This document shows positions 16,529 to 25,040 of a stretch of DNA of 64,000 nucleotides, in pieces. Both the position numbers and the translations under genes were made by a program. Source of the DNA: Marinithermus hydrothermalis DSM 14884 (GTDB taxonomy: Bacteria; Deinococcota; Deinococci; Deinococcales; Marinithermaceae); the NCBI RefSeq assembly GCF_000195335.1, contig NC_015387.1, positions 1,116,001-1,180,000 on the forward strand, in the 5' to 3' direction. The notes under the pieces are model-generated. The model did no database searches, had not been told where the DNA came from, and saw only the letters and a program-made list of their open reading frames with translations. Each line of letters opens with the position of its first letter. Position 1 is the stretch's first letter.

Positions 16529-17224
16529 TTAGGGTAGCTCCAGGATTTGTTTCGGACGGAAGCGCAGGTAGTCCGCGGCCACCAGGTATAACGGGATGCC
16601 CTCCCAGGTGTGGATCAAGCGGCGCGCGTCCGCGCCGTGCAGGTGCCCGTACACCACCGCGTCCGGCCGGTACTGTTCGATCAGTTCCGTGAACCCCGTC
16701 GGCTCGCCCGTAGGGCCCGTGGGGGGGTAGTGGAGCGCGATGATCAGGCGGTCAAACGCCTGTCCTTCCAGGTGCTTCAAGCTGAGCCGCAACCGCTCCA
16801 CCTCACGCCGGTAGATCTTCTGGTCCTGCTCGGTGAACTCCCGATCGCCTGGCGTGACCCAGCCGCGCGTGCCGGCCACGGCAACCCCATCGATCACGAT
16901 CGCGTCGTTCTGCAGGGCGTGCATGCCCGCGGGAAGCGCGCGCCGCAGCTTGGAGATCGAGGGCCACCAGTAGTCATGGTTTCCCCGGAGGAGCACCTTG
17001 GTCCCCGGCAGGGCCGCGAGGTCCTCCAGATCAGGGAGGGCCTCCTCGAGCCGCATCGCCCAGGAGATATCCCCCGGAACGATCACGAGATCCTCCGGCC
17101 CGACGACCTCGCGCCACCCACTGAAGAAAGCTTCGGGGTGCCCTGCCCAGTTCTCCCCGAAGATATCCATCGGTTTGGGGTTGACGCGCGAGAGGTGGGG
17201 GTCGGCGATGGCGAACACGCGCAC
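16529..17224 (-). CDS. Calcineurin-like metallophosphoesterase
   Basis: 231-residue metal-dependent phosphoesterase. In order: IADPHLS (metal-binding Asp and His near residue 7), a VPGDIS motif, LLRGNHDYWW (GNHD motif) and VYGHLHGAD near the C-terminus, all metal ligands of the fold. The substrate is unknown; close relatives are annotated only as predicted phosphohydrolases. The GTG start at 17224 has TAAACT (17232-17237) 7 nt upstream, suggesting leaderless translation. It is divergent from recX with about 39 bp between. Confidence 0.9.
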   Translation of the reverse strand: MRVFAIADPHLSRVNPKPMDIFGENWAGHPEAFFSGWREVVGPEDLVIVPGDISWAMRLEEALPDLEDLAALPGTKVLLRGNHDYWWPSISKLRRALPAGMHALQNDAIVIDGVAVAGTRGWVTPGDREFTEQDQKIYRREVERLRLSLKHLEGQAFDRLIIALHYPPTGPTGEPTGFTELIEQYRPDAVVYGHLHGADARRLIHTWEGIPLYLVAADYLRFRPKQILELP

Positions 17225-17263
17225 GACCCCTAGTTTAGCAGCCGGGAGTATCCTATAGGCACG

Positions 17264-17707
17264 ATGAACGAACGCGAGGCGCTCGACTACGCCCTGCGTC
17301 TCCTCTCGCGCCGCATGCTGGCGGAGCGCGAGCTAGAGCGACGCTTGTTGAAGCGCGCTTCCCCCGAGGTGGTGGCGCGGGTGTTGGCGCGCGTGCGCGC
17401 CTGGGGGTACGTGGACGATCGGGCCTACGCCGAGGCGTTCGTGCGAGCGCGGGCGGGCCGGTGGGGCGAACGCAAGCTGTACCAGGCGCTCCGGGCGCGA
17501 GGTGTGGCCCCCGAGGCGATCGAGGCGGCCCTCGAGGCCAGCCGGGGGGATCCGGTGGCGGAGGCCACGCACCTCCTGCGCCGGCACGCCTGGCGGCACC
17601 AGGGCGACAAAGCGCGGGCGGTGCGGTACCTCGTGCGGAAAGGCTATCCCCTGGGGGTGGCCCTCGAGGCCTTCGAGCGCTTGCAACTCGAGCCAGAAGA
17701 GGGGTAA
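17264..17707 (+). CDS. recX: Regulatory protein RecX
   Basis: 147-residue all-helical RecX protein, which binds RecA filaments and inhibits recombinase activity. The three-helix repeats include LLSRRMLAERELERRLL, the family motif RAWGYVDDRAYAEAFV and VRYLVRKGYPLGVALEA. recA is not in the window. It is followed by the SRPBCC gene after 12 nt, likely co-transcribed. Confidence 0.93.
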   Translation: MNEREALDYALRLLSRRMLAERELERRLLKRASPEVVARVLARVRAWGYVDDRAYAEAFVRARAGRWGERKLYQALRARGVAPEAIEAALEASRGDPVAEATHLLRRHAWRHQGDKARAVRYLVRKGYPLGVALEAFERLQLEPEEG

Positions 17708-17719
17708 AACAAGCGAGGT

Positions 17720-18154
17720 ATGCCCACGGTTCGAGCAGAGATCCACATCCCGAAGCCCCCGGCCGAGGTGTACGCCGCCGCGAAGGACCTGGAGGGCCTC
17801 AAACCGTACCTCAAGGACGTGGAGACCCTGAAGGTCCTCGAGGACGACGGGCGGACCTCCCGCTCGGAGTGGGTGGCGTCCGCCATGGGGAAGAAGGTCC
17901 GGTGGGTTGAGGTGGAGGAGTGGGACGACGCGGGGTTGCGGAACCGCTTTTATAGCCCCGAGGGGGATTTTGATCGCTACGAGGGCACCTGGGTCTTCGA
18001 GGCGGCGGAGGGAGGCACGCGGGTCACTCTGACCATCGAGTACGAGCTGAACCTGCCGATCTTTGGGGGGTTATTGCAAAAGCTCGTGAAGAAACTCATG
18101 CAGGAAAACGCGGAAAGCTTCCTCGAGGGCCTTAAAGAACGGTGCTTGGCGTAG
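17720..18154 (+). CDS. SRPBCC/START-domain protein (polyketide cyclase-like)
   Basis: 144-residue protein with the hydrophobic-cavity SRPBCC fold: an N-terminal strand MPTVRAEIHIPKPPAEVYAAAKDLEG, a central sheet, and a long C-terminal helix LLQKLVKKLMQENAESFLEGLKER. It resembles cyclase/aromatase and COQ10-like lipid-binding proteins. The ligand cannot be read from sequence. It follows recX closely. Its stop lies about 25 nt before the cysS leader ORF, and the cysS promoter overlaps its end. Confidence 0.85.
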   Translation: MPTVRAEIHIPKPPAEVYAAAKDLEGLKPYLKDVETLKVLEDDGRTSRSEWVASAMGKKVRWVEVEEWDDAGLRNRFYSPEGDFDRYEGTWVFEAAEGGTRVTLTIEYELNLPIFGGLLQKLVKKLMQENAESFLEGLKERCLA

Positions 18155-18173
18155 CGAGCGACCCTGATACACT
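18146..18173 (+). promoter_or_regulatory. Promoter of the cysS leader
   Basis: -35 TTGGCG (18146-18151), 16-bp spacer, -10 TACACT (18168-18173). The +1 predicted 7 nt downstream is the A of the leader ATG at 18180. Confidence 0.6.
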
Positions 18174-18179
18174 AAGGGC

Positions 18180-18215
18180 ATGCGGTGGTTCCGCCGATGT
18201 CGGCTTAACCCCTGA
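18180..18215 (+). CDS. Cys-containing leader ORF upstream of cysS
   Basis: Eleven-codon ORF encoding MRWFRRCRLNP. Its TGT Cys codon sits in the loop of a small palindrome (GCCGATGTCGGC, 18193-18204). It is leaderless by the position of TACACT 6 nt upstream. A Cys codon ahead of cysteinyl-tRNA synthetase is the expected design for a charging-sensitive leader peptide. Against this, there is only one Cys codon, it is surrounded by four Arg codons, and the downstream hairpin lacks a U-tract. Expression is unproven. Confidence 0.45.
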   Translation: MRWFRRCRLNP

Positions 18216-18241
18216 TTCCCCTACACAGTTGGGCGGGTTCC

Positions 18242-18265
18242 GCGACGCCCTCGTGAGGGCGTCGC
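18242..18265 (+). promoter_or_regulatory. Strong leader hairpin before cysS
   Basis: Perfect 11-bp stem GCGACGCCCTC/GAGGGCGTCGC with a 2-nt nominal loop, immediately followed by CCGCGCGGG. No T-run follows, so it is not a standard intrinsic terminator. An upstream GGGCG (18231-18235) could pair with its CGCCC and compete. It lies between the Cys leader ORF and the cysS ribosome-binding site. Confidence 0.5.
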
Positions 18266-18298
18266 CCGCGCGGGAGTAAGGATTGCCTGGGAGGTTGC

Positions 18299-19744
18299 AT
18301 GTCGCTGGTCATCTACAACACGCTCTCGCGGAGAAAGGAAGCCTTCGAGCCAGCCACGCCGGGGTACGTGGGGATTTACGTGTGCGGGCCGACGGTCTAC
18401 AGTGACCCGCACCTGGGGCACGCCCGCGGTCCCATCACCTACGACGTGCTGCGCCGCTGGCTCCAGCACCTCGGGTACAAGGTCCGCTTCGTCTCGAACA
18501 TCACGGACGTCGGGCACCTCACCGACGACGCGGACGAGGGCGAGGACAAGATCCAAAAACGCGCCAAGCTCGAGCGGCTCGAGCCCATGGAGGTCGCGGA
18601 GAAGTACATGTGGCGCTACTTCGACGACATGCGCGACCTTAACGTGCTCCGCCCCGACATCGCGCCGCGCGCGACCGGGCACATCCCCGAGCAGATCGAG
18701 CTGACCCAGCGGCTCATCGAGCGGGGGTACGCCTACGAGCGGAACGGCTCGGTGTACTTCCGTGCGGCCAAGTGGCCCGGGTACGGGCGTTTGTCCGGCA
18801 AGCGCTTGGACGAACTTGTGGCTGGAGCGCGCGTGGCGGTGCGTGAGGAGAAGGAGGACCCGCGCGACTGGGCCTTGTGGAAGGCGGCGGACCCCGGGCA
18901 CATCATGCGCTGGAAAAGCCCCTGGGGCGAGGGGTACCCCGGGTGGCACATCGAGTGCAGCGCGATGAGCCTGAAGTACCTGGGGGAGAACTTCGACATT
19001 CACGCCGGGGGGATCGACCTGCAGTTCCCGCATCACGAGTGCGAGATCGCGCAGGCCGAGGCGGCGGGGTACAAGTTTGCGCGGTACTGGATGCACCACA
19101 ACCACGTGCTCCTCAACGGGGAGAAGATGGCGAAGAGCACGGGGAACCTGGTGGTGCTCCGCGAGCTCCTCTCGCGCCACGAGCCCATGGTGATCCGGTT
19201 TTACCTCCTCCAAAGCCACTACCGGAGCGTGCTGGACTTTACCGAGGAGGGCCTCGAGGCCGCCCGGCGGGGGTACACGCGCCTCCTCGACGCCTACCGT
19301 GAGGCGCGCCGCCGATTGGAGCGCGAGCCGGAGGGCGAGCACCCCGGCCTCGAGGCTGCGCTGGACCGGCTCGAGGCGGAGTTCACGGAGGCGATGAACG
19401 ACGATCTGGGCACGCCGGAGGCCATCGCGGCGTTCTTCACCTTCCTTCCGGAACTCAACAAGGCGCTCGCGGGACGGGTGGGGAAGCGGACGCTGGAGCG
19501 GGCTGTGCGGGTCTTTCACGAGTTCGGCGAGGGCGTCCTCGGCCTCTTCCCGCCGCGGGTGTTGGAAGCCCGGGTGGGTGGGCGTTTGCTGAGCGGTTTG
19601 GTCGAGCTGCTGCTCGAGCTGCGCGAGGAGGCCCGGCGCGAGCGGGATTTCGCGCGGGCCGACGCGGTGCGCGCGCGGCTGGCGGAGCTCGGCGTGATCG
19701 TGGAGGACACGCCGCAGGGTCCCAAGTGGCGGCTCGAGGTGTAG
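18299..19744 (+). CDS. cysS: Cysteinyl-tRNA synthetase
   Basis: Charges tRNA-Cys. 481 residues, class Ia. The HIGH-type motif is DPHLGHARG, and the KMSKS loop is [10 protein letters not shown]. Zinc ligands lie around Cys in YVCGPTVYS and the HHECEIAQ segment. The start ATG 18299 has GGGAGG upstream. It is preceded by its own promoter, a leader ORF with a Cys codon and a strong hairpin (18146-18265), and followed by a good terminator (19757-19787). Confidence 0.97.
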   Translation: MSLVIYNTLSRRKEAFEPATPGYVGIYVCGPTVYSDPHLGHARGPITYDVLRRWLQHLGYKVRFVSNITDVGHLTDDADEGEDKIQKRAKLERLEPMEVAEKYMWRYFDDMRDLNVLRPDIAPRATGHIPEQIELTQRLIERGYAYERNGSVYFRAAKWPGYGRLSGKRLDELVAGARVAVREEKEDPRDWALWKAADPGHIMRWKSPWGEGYPGWHIECSAMSLKYLGENFDIHAGGIDLQFPHHECEIAQAEAAGYKFARYWMHHNHVLLNGEKMAKSTGNLVVLRELLSRHEPMVIRFYLLQSHYRSVLDFTEEGLEAARRGYTRLLDAYREARRRLEREPEGEHPGLEAALDRLEAEFTEAMNDDLGTPEAIAAFFTFLPELNKALAGRVGKRTLERAVRVFHEFGEGVLGLFPPRVLEARVGGRLLSGLVELLLELREEARRERDFARADAVRARLAELGVIVEDTPQGPKWRLEV

Positions 19745-19756
19745 GCTGCGCGTGTG

Positions 19757-19787
19757 GGCCCCGGGCATCCCCGGGGCCGTTCGTTTG
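19757..19787 (+). terminator. cysS terminator
   Basis: Perfect 9-bp stem GGCCCCGGG/CCCGGGGCC with a 4-nt loop (19757-19778), followed by the T-rich GTTCGTTT. It is 12 nt after the cysS stop codon. Confidence 0.75.
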
Positions 19788-19846
19788 GGGAGCAGGCCGC
19801 CAGCCACGGGCGGGGTTCGGGGCGGAGCCCGGAGGGCCGCGCGGTC

Positions 19847-20098
19847 CTAGGATTCGGGGGCCTGACCCGGCTTCCGCGCATAACGATGCGGCTCGGCGAA
19901 AAACGTGATGTCGGCATAGCCGGCCCTGATCCTCGCTGAGTGCACCGCGCCTTCGGGAATGAAGTAGGTGCCTCCTCTTTTGTGTGTTTTGCTCTCTCCG
20001 GCAATGGTCAGCGCTAGCTCACCCGAGTAGGACAACCCCTCACTGGGCGCCGTGGGTGTGCTCGGGCAGTTCCACGTCTTTCTCAAATTCCCCAGTAG
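19847..20098 (-). pseudogene. Cupin-domain protein remnant, disrupted and 5'-truncated
   Basis: Conceptual translation on the minus strand gives EFEKDVELPEHTHGAQ, then a TGA where the cupin pattern expects Trp (20040-20042). A +1 shift near 20025 is needed to continue into SGELALTIAGES, GGTYFIPEGAVHSARI and ITFFAEPHRYARK. The metal-binding H-x-H and later His of a cupin barrel are visible. So there is a nonsense change, an apparent one-base insertion, and loss of the N-terminal part where the transposase gene abuts (about 20085-20098). The gene is not functional as it stands. Confidence 0.75.
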
Positions 20099-20847
20099 GA
20101 CCGGGCCTCTATCCGATGAAGTCCCAAAGACCGCACCATCACGCTAAACCGCGTCTCAATCCAGTTCCGTACCCTTCCCATCCTCCCTCTCCACCCCGTC
20201 TCCACCACCGTTCCTCCCCTGACCCGATAGGGTGGCGTCTTGACCCCCTGGACCCAGCGAAAACCCCGGTCCCCGAGGACCGCGGGCAAACCGTCCAGGA
20301 GGTCCCTCCCCCAGGTCTCCCGGGCATTACCGGGGAGAATGGCCCAACGAAAGAAGAGACCCCGCTCGTTCATCACCGGCATGAGGACGTAGCCTCCAAA
20401 AGCCCCCAGAGGCCCTACCCCCATCGCGGCCTCGGGAAGAGAGAGGCCGTGGATGCGGTGGCCGTGGGCCAGGGGGATAGGCTTGAGGTCCACCACCTGC
20501 AAAAGTCCTTCTCCGCCAGCAAGGCGCGTAGCGAGGCAGGCCAACAGCCCCTGGGCCTTCTGAAGAACCCGGTAGAAGCGGGAGAGGTGGGGGAGGGAGG
20601 GGAAGTAAGCCTTCAGGGTGGTTTTGGCGGCCAGGTAGCCTTTGGCGAGGTCCTGGCCCTGGAGGAGCAAAAAGATGGCGAGGGTCAGGAGCTCGGCCAG
20701 GGTGGCCTTCTGGTGCTTTTGCTTTGGGGGGGGGTTGAAGCCCTGAGCTTGCAAGGCCTTGAGTTCGTCATCCACCCAGATGTAGGTAGCCACCAGAAGG
20801 GTTTCCGCGTCAAGATAGTAAAGGGGGTGCTCCCGGTTGGAGTCCAT
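20083..20847 (-). mobile_element. IS982-type transposase, C-terminally truncated
   Basis: 254-residue remnant of a DDE transposase. ELLTLAIFLLLQ and AYFPSLPHLSRFYRVLQ match the IS982 family's N-terminal pattern. Candidate catalytic residues are Asp in VVDLKPIP, Asp in VLGDRGFRW and Glu in WIETRFSVM. The frame runs into a stop (SYWGI) within cupin-derived sequence, so the usual last 20-40 residues and one IS end are missing. The start is well formed (GAAGGGGGG upstream). I cannot delimit terminal repeats. Probably immobile in cis. Confidence 0.75.
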
Positions 20848-21152
20848 AGCACCCCCCTTCTTTCACATCTTGGGGGTCCAGATCAAGTAGCACACGAAGG
20901 AATTCCATGAAAAGGATTGGGTGCGTGTCCGCCTAGGGATATCCGCTTCGGGTAGTGCCCGTATGTGCTTGGGGAACACACTTTTTTCCGATGACATTCT
21001 TACTCTTCCCTTAGCACGCCCTCTTGCTTAGATTCGTTCATTTCGCACGCCGATCCAGTCATTGCTTGGAGGCTCCCTATCAGACCTGTTTTGATACCTC
21101 GATGATTGCTGCCTCTCGCTTACCGTTCCGACGCATTGAGGATGGGCGCCGC
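20848..21152. other. Gene-free stretch between IS remnant and glycosyltransferase
   Basis: About 300 bp of visibly lower GC than its surroundings, including CTTTTTTCCG near 20988. I see no ORF with a ribosome-binding site, no RNA gene and no clear repeat. It probably includes the left end of the IS and neutral flanking DNA. Confidence 0.5.
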
Positions 21153-21182
21153 TTGACCGCAAGGCCAGGCCGCGGCTAGCTT
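21153..21182 (+). promoter_or_regulatory. Glycosyltransferase promoter
   Basis: -35 TTGACC (21153-21158), 18-bp spacer, -10 TAGCTT (21177-21182), 15 nt before the ATG at 21198. The G-rich leader TGGGGGTGGGG may serve as ribosome-binding site. Confidence 0.6.
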
Positions 21183-21197
21183 GGGGGTGGGGCCGGT

Positions 21198-22457
21198 ATG
21201 CAGGTAGCGATCGTGGCGGTCGGCTCGCGCGGCGACGTGGAGCCGTACGTAGCCTTGGGCGCTGGCCTCGTTGCGCGCGGGCACGAGGTCCGGATGCTCG
21301 CCCCGCAAGGGTTCGCCGAACTAATCGCACCCTTCGGCCTCGAGTACCTCCCCCTGGGGGAGAACCCCCGCGCGTTGCTCGAGGCCCTCGAGGTCCGGCG
21401 CGCCTTCGCGGCGGGTGCGAACCCGTACCGTTTTGTGCGCGAGCTGCTCGAGGTGTACCGTGCCTTTCTTCCCGGTTTTCTGCGCGCTTTGGAGCCCGGC
21501 CTCGAGGGCGCAGACCGGGTCGTGTTCTCCACCTTGGGGTTCCCAGCCTATCACTGGGCGGAGGCTCGGGGGGTACCGGCCGTGGCGGCCTTTCTCCAGC
21601 CCCAGACGCCGACGGCCGCGTTTCCCGCGCCGTTCGGCCCTTCACCGCCTTTCCTGGCTCGCTGCGGCCTGTATAACCGCTTTTCGTACGTGGCTATGGA
21701 GCAGTTCGCCTGGTTTTTGGTCGCGTCCCAGACCAACCGCTGGCGCCGGGCCTTGGGCCTAGCTCCGCTCTCTTGGCGCGGTCCCTACCCGCGGCTTCGT
21801 AGGGGAGCGGTGCCGGTACTTTACGGGTTCAGTACCGCTGTGGTGCCCCGGCCCAGGGATTGGCCGGACTGGGTTCGGGTAACGGGGTACTGGCGTTTAC
21901 CGCTGGATGAGGGTTGGCGTCCGCCGGGCGAGCTGCAAGCCTTTTTAGAGGACGGCCCGCCCCCGGTCTACGTAGGGTTTGGGAGCATGCGTCCTCCGGA
22001 TGTGCGGCGTTTTACGGAGATCGTGCTGGAGGCCCTTCAGCTGGCCGGCGTGCGGGCCGTGCTGGTTCGGGGGTGGGGCGGATTGGATCCCGAGAGGGTT
22101 CCAGACAGCGTGTACGTGTTGGATGCTGTCCCCCACGCCTGGTTGTTCCCGCGCGTGGCGGCGGTGGTGCACCACGGTGGGGCCGGCACCACCGCCGCCG
22201 GGCTTTATGCGGGGAGGCCCACAGTCACGGTCCCGTTCATCGCGGATCAGTTCTTCTGGGGCGAGCGGGTGGCGGCCCTGGGGGCAGGGCCCAGACCGGT
22301 CCCCGCGAAACGCTTGGCGCCGAACGCTCTGGCGCGCGCGATCCGGGCTGCAGTGGAGCGCTTTGCGTACCGCCGGAACGCGGAATTCTTGGCGCGGCGG
22401 CTCTGCCGGGAGGACGGGGTGATGGAGGCCGTGCGGGGGGTGGAAGACCTGGCGTGA
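21198..22457 (+). CDS. GT1/UGT-like glycosyltransferase
   Basis: 419-residue GT-B fold glycosyltransferase. The N-terminal half starts MQVAIVAVGSRGDVEPYVAL, the acceptor-side pattern of sterol/macrolide glucosyltransferases. The C-terminal half carries the nucleotide-sugar pocket VVHHGGAGTTAAGLYAGRP followed by VPFIADQFFWG. It has no signal peptide. Likely acceptors are lipids or carotenoids (Thermaceae make glycosylated carotenoids and glycolipids), but that is inference. It stands alone with its own promoter upstream of the metE leader. Confidence 0.85.
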   Translation: MQVAIVAVGSRGDVEPYVALGAGLVARGHEVRMLAPQGFAELIAPFGLEYLPLGENPRALLEALEVRRAFAAGANPYRFVRELLEVYRAFLPGFLRALEPGLEGADRVVFSTLGFPAYHWAEARGVPAVAAFLQPQTPTAAFPAPFGPSPPFLARCGLYNRFSYVAMEQFAWFLVASQTNRWRRALGLAPLSWRGPYPRLRRGAVPVLYGFSTAVVPRPRDWPDWVRVTGYWRLPLDEGWRPPGELQAFLEDGPPPVYVGFGSMRPPDVRRFTEIVLEALQLAGVRAVLVRGWGGLDPERVPDSVYVLDAVPHAWLFPRVAAVVHHGGAGTTAAGLYAGRPTVTVPFIADQFFWGERVAALGAGPRPVPAKRLAPNALARAIRAAVERFAYRRNAEFLARRLCREDGVMEAVRGVEDLA

Positions 22458-22486
22458 CTCCACCCGTTTCCGCGCCGTTGAACTCA

Positions 22487-22502
22487 GTAACGCTGTAACG
22501 CT
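22487..22502 (+). repeat. Tandem 8-bp repeat upstream of metE promoter
   Basis: GTAACGCT occurs twice in immediate tandem (22487-22494 and 22495-22502), ending 9 bp before the -35 box. It could be a binding site for an activator, or chance. Confidence 0.4.
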
Positions 22503-22511
22503 TAGGCTGGC

Positions 22512-22540
22512 TTGACCCAGCTATCCCTAGGGTGTACCAT
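22512..22540 (+). promoter_or_regulatory. metE promoter
   Basis: -35 TTGACC (22512-22517), exactly 17 bp, -10 TACCAT (22535-22540). Transcription would start near 22547, shortly before the riboswitch P1 stem. Confidence 0.7.
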
Positions 22541-22573
22541 CGGGGGTAAGCGGGCGTAGCCCGTCACAACCTA

Positions 22574-22689
22574 CCTCCTCATCCAGAGCGGTGGAGGGAA
22601 CTGGCCCTGTGAAGCCGCGGCAACCGGTGGGGTGCACTTTCCCACGTCCGGTGCCAATGCCAGCCCCCGAGAGGGGAACGATGAGGAGG
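22574..22689 (+). ncRNA. SAM-I (S-box) riboswitch
   Basis: P1 is formed by CCTCCTCATC (22574-22583) and GATGAGGAGG (22680-22689). Between them are the family's core blocks AGAGCGGTGGAGGGA, CTGGCCCTGTGAAGCC, GCGGCAACC and GGTGCCAATGCC, in the right order. It binds S-adenosylmethionine. The 3' strand of P1 can instead pair with the left arm of the terminator at 22712, giving an antiterminator when SAM is low. It controls metE and probably metF. Confidence 0.95.
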
Positions 22690-22711
22690 GGTGTGTAACC
22701 GGAGTATTTCA

Positions 22712-22744
22712 CCCCCTCCTCGTCCGAGGAGGGGGTTGAAATTT
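22712..22744 (+). terminator. SAM-controlled terminator of metE
   Basis: CCCCCTCCTCG (22712-22722) pairs with CGAGGAGGGGG (22725-22735), followed by TTGAAATTT. The left arm is complementary to the P1 3' strand GATGAGGAGGGG, giving mutually exclusive folds. Confidence 0.85.
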
Positions 22745-22757
22745 AAGGAGGTAACAC

Positions 22758-25007
22758 ATGGGTATTCGCAGTGCGACCGTAGGGTATCCCCGGATCGGCA
22801 AGAACCGCGAGGTCAAGCGCGCCCTCGAGGCCTACTGGGCGGGCAAGACGGACGCCAAAACGCTCATCTCCACCGTAGAAGCGGTTCAGGAGGACGGTTG
22901 GCGCGCCCAGCAGGCGCGCGGCGTGGACGCCGTGGCCGTGGAGGGGACCAGCCTCTACGACCACGTCCTCGACTGGGTGGTTTGGCTGGGCCTCGTGCCC
23001 GAACGCTTCCGCCACCTCGAGGGCCTCGAGGCGTACTTCGCCATGGCCCGTGGCCTGCCGGGTATTCCCGCACTTGAACTCACCAAGTGGTTCGACACGA
23101 ACTACCACTACCTGGTTCCGGAGATCGCGCGCGGACAACACCCCGAGCCCGGCTTCGAGGGGTTCTTCCGCACGGTGGAGCGTGCGCAGGGCGTGCTTGG
23201 AGCGCGCGCGGTGCCGGTGGTGCTGGGGCCCGTGACGCTCCTGCGGCTCGCGCGGCTCGAGGAGCCCCTGGGGGAGGTGCTGGAACGCCTCCTGCCCGCT
23301 TACCGCGCGCTGTTGGAGGGGTTGCGTGGCCGGGGGGTGGGGGAGGTGCAGTTCCACGAGCCGGCCCTGGTGCTGGGGGACGCGGACACCCTTAAGGCAC
23401 ACGTGGAGCGGGCCTACGCTGAGCTCGCCCGGGCGGGCGTGGCGATCGACCTGGTGACCTACTTCGACGATCTCGGCAAGGCGTACCCGTGGGTGGTGGC
23501 CCTGCCCGTGGCCGCGGTGAGCCTCGACTTCACCCGCGGCAACAACCTCGAGCTGATCGAGGCGCACGGTTGGCCGCGGGAGAAACGGCTTGGGGCCGGG
23601 GTGGTGGACGCGCGCAACGTGTGGCGCATCCGGCCGAGTGAGGTTCTCCTGCTCCTCGAGCGGCTTCACGGGATCGCCCCTGAACTCTCGGTGCAGCCTT
23701 CGGCCTCCCTCCAGTTCGTGCCGTACGACGCTTCCCGCGAGACGGGGTTGCCGGAGGCGTTGCGGGGCGTGTTGAGCTTCGCCGAGCAGAAACTGGAGGA
23801 GGTGGTGGCGCTGGCCCAGCACCTCGGCGGCCAGGGGGGGGAGGCGGAACTCGCGCGGATCGAGGCGGCGTGGGCGGCGTTCCGCGCTTTTAGCCCAGAG
23901 AATCCCTCGGTGCGCAAGCGCCTTCAGGAACTCACGCCGCAGGACTTCCGCCGGGCGTTGCCGTACGCCGAGCGCCGCCCGAAGCAGATCCAGACCTCCT
24001 TGTTTCCCACCACCACGATCGGGTCCTTCCCCCAGATCCCGGAGGTGCGGCGCGTGCGGGCCCGCTACCGCAAGGGCGAGATCTCCGAGGCGGAGTACCG
24101 CGCGGCGATCGACGCGTGGATCGCCTACGCCATTGGCGTCCAAGAAGGCGTTGGGCTGGACGTGCTGGTCCACGGGGAGTTCGAACGCACCGACATGGTG
24201 GAGTACTTCGGGCAAAAGCTCGAGGGCTTTGCCTTCACCGTGCACGGCTGGGTGCAGTCGTACGGCAGCCGGTACGTGCGTCCCCCCATCATCTACGGGG
24301 ACGTGGCGCGCCCCGAACCCCTCACGGTCCGTGAGTTCAAGGTCGCCCAGTCCTATACGGACAAGCCCGTCAAGGGCATGCTGACCGGCCCGGTCACCAT
24401 CCTGAACTGGTCCTACCCGCGCACCGACATCCCCCGCAAGGAGGTGGCCTTCCAGATCGCGCTTGCGTTGCGGGACGAGGTGGCCGACCTCGAGGCCGCT
24501 GGCGCGCGGGTGATTCAGGTGGACGAGCCTGCCTTGCGCGAGGGGCTGCCCCTCAAGCAAGAGCGGTGGGACGCCTACCTCTCGTGGGCGGTGGACGCGT
24601 TTCGGCTCACGACCGCGGTGGCCAAGCCGGAGACCCAGGTGCACACCCACATGTGTTACTCCGAGTTCGGCGACATCCTCGCCGCGATCGACCGGCTGGA
24701 CGCGGACGTGATCTCGATCGAGAACGCCCGCAGCGGGGATGAGACCCTGAGGGAACTCGCGGAGTACGGGTACCCCCGAGAGGTGGGGCCCGGGGTGTAC
24801 GACGTGCACAGCCCGGTGGTTCCGGAGGCTGAAGCGATCCTGGCCAAGCTCCGCACCTTCCTGCGGCACCTGCGCCCGGAGCAGATCTGGGTGAACCCCG
24901 ACTGCGGCCTTAAGACGCGGCGCTGGGAGGAGGTCATTCCGACCTTGAGGAACCTCGTAGCGGCGGCCCGCGCCTTGCGCGAAGAGGTCCGGGCCGCGAA
25001 GGGCTAG
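22758..25007 (+). CDS. metE: Cobalamin-independent methionine synthase
   Basis: Transfers a methyl group from methyl-tetrahydrofolate polyglutamate to homocysteine. 749 residues, two barrels. The N-terminal half starts GIRSATVGYPRIGKNREVKR. The C-terminal half carries FPTTTIGSFPQIPEVRR and the zinc-site regions VHGEFERTDMVEYFG, HTHMCYSEF and VNPDCGLKTR. A perfect AAGGAGG precedes the ATG. It is controlled by the SAM-I riboswitch upstream and followed after 33 nt by metF, which makes its methyl donor. Confidence 0.98.
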   Translation: MGIRSATVGYPRIGKNREVKRALEAYWAGKTDAKTLISTVEAVQEDGWRAQQARGVDAVAVEGTSLYDHVLDWVVWLGLVPERFRHLEGLEAYFAMARGLPGIPALELTKWFDTNYHYLVPEIARGQHPEPGFEGFFRTVERAQGVLGARAVPVVLGPVTLLRLARLEEPLGEVLERLLPAYRALLEGLRGRGVGEVQFHEPALVLGDADTLKAHVERAYAELARAGVAIDLVTYFDDLGKAYPWVVALPVAAVSLDFTRGNNLELIEAHGWPREKRLGAGVVDARNVWRIRPSEVLLLLERLHGIAPELSVQPSASLQFVPYDASRETGLPEALRGVLSFAEQKLEEVVALAQHLGGQGGEAELARIEAAWAAFRAFSPENPSVRKRLQELTPQDFRRALPYAERRPKQIQTSLFPTTTIGSFPQIPEVRRVRARYRKGEISEAEYRAAIDAWIAYAIGVQEGVGLDVLVHGEFERTDMVEYFGQKLEGFAFTVHGWVQSYGSRYVRPPIIYGDVARPEPLTVREFKVAQSYTDKPVKGMLTGPVTILNWSYPRTDIPRKEVAFQIALALRDEVADLEAAGARVIQVDEPALREGLPLKQERWDAYLSWAVDAFRLTTAVAKPETQVHTHMCYSEFGDILAAIDRLDADVISIENARSGDETLRELAEYGYPREVGPGVYDVHSPVVPEAEAILAKLRTFLRHLRPEQIWVNPDCGLKTRRWEEVIPTLRNLVAAARALREEVRAAKG

Positions 25008-25040
25008 GGGACCTGCCGTGGTTGGTGAAGGGGGAAAACC

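Noticed and set aside
18221-19807. 528-codon frame antisense to cysS
   Set aside because: The same GC artefact; no ribosome-binding site and no domain recognisable.
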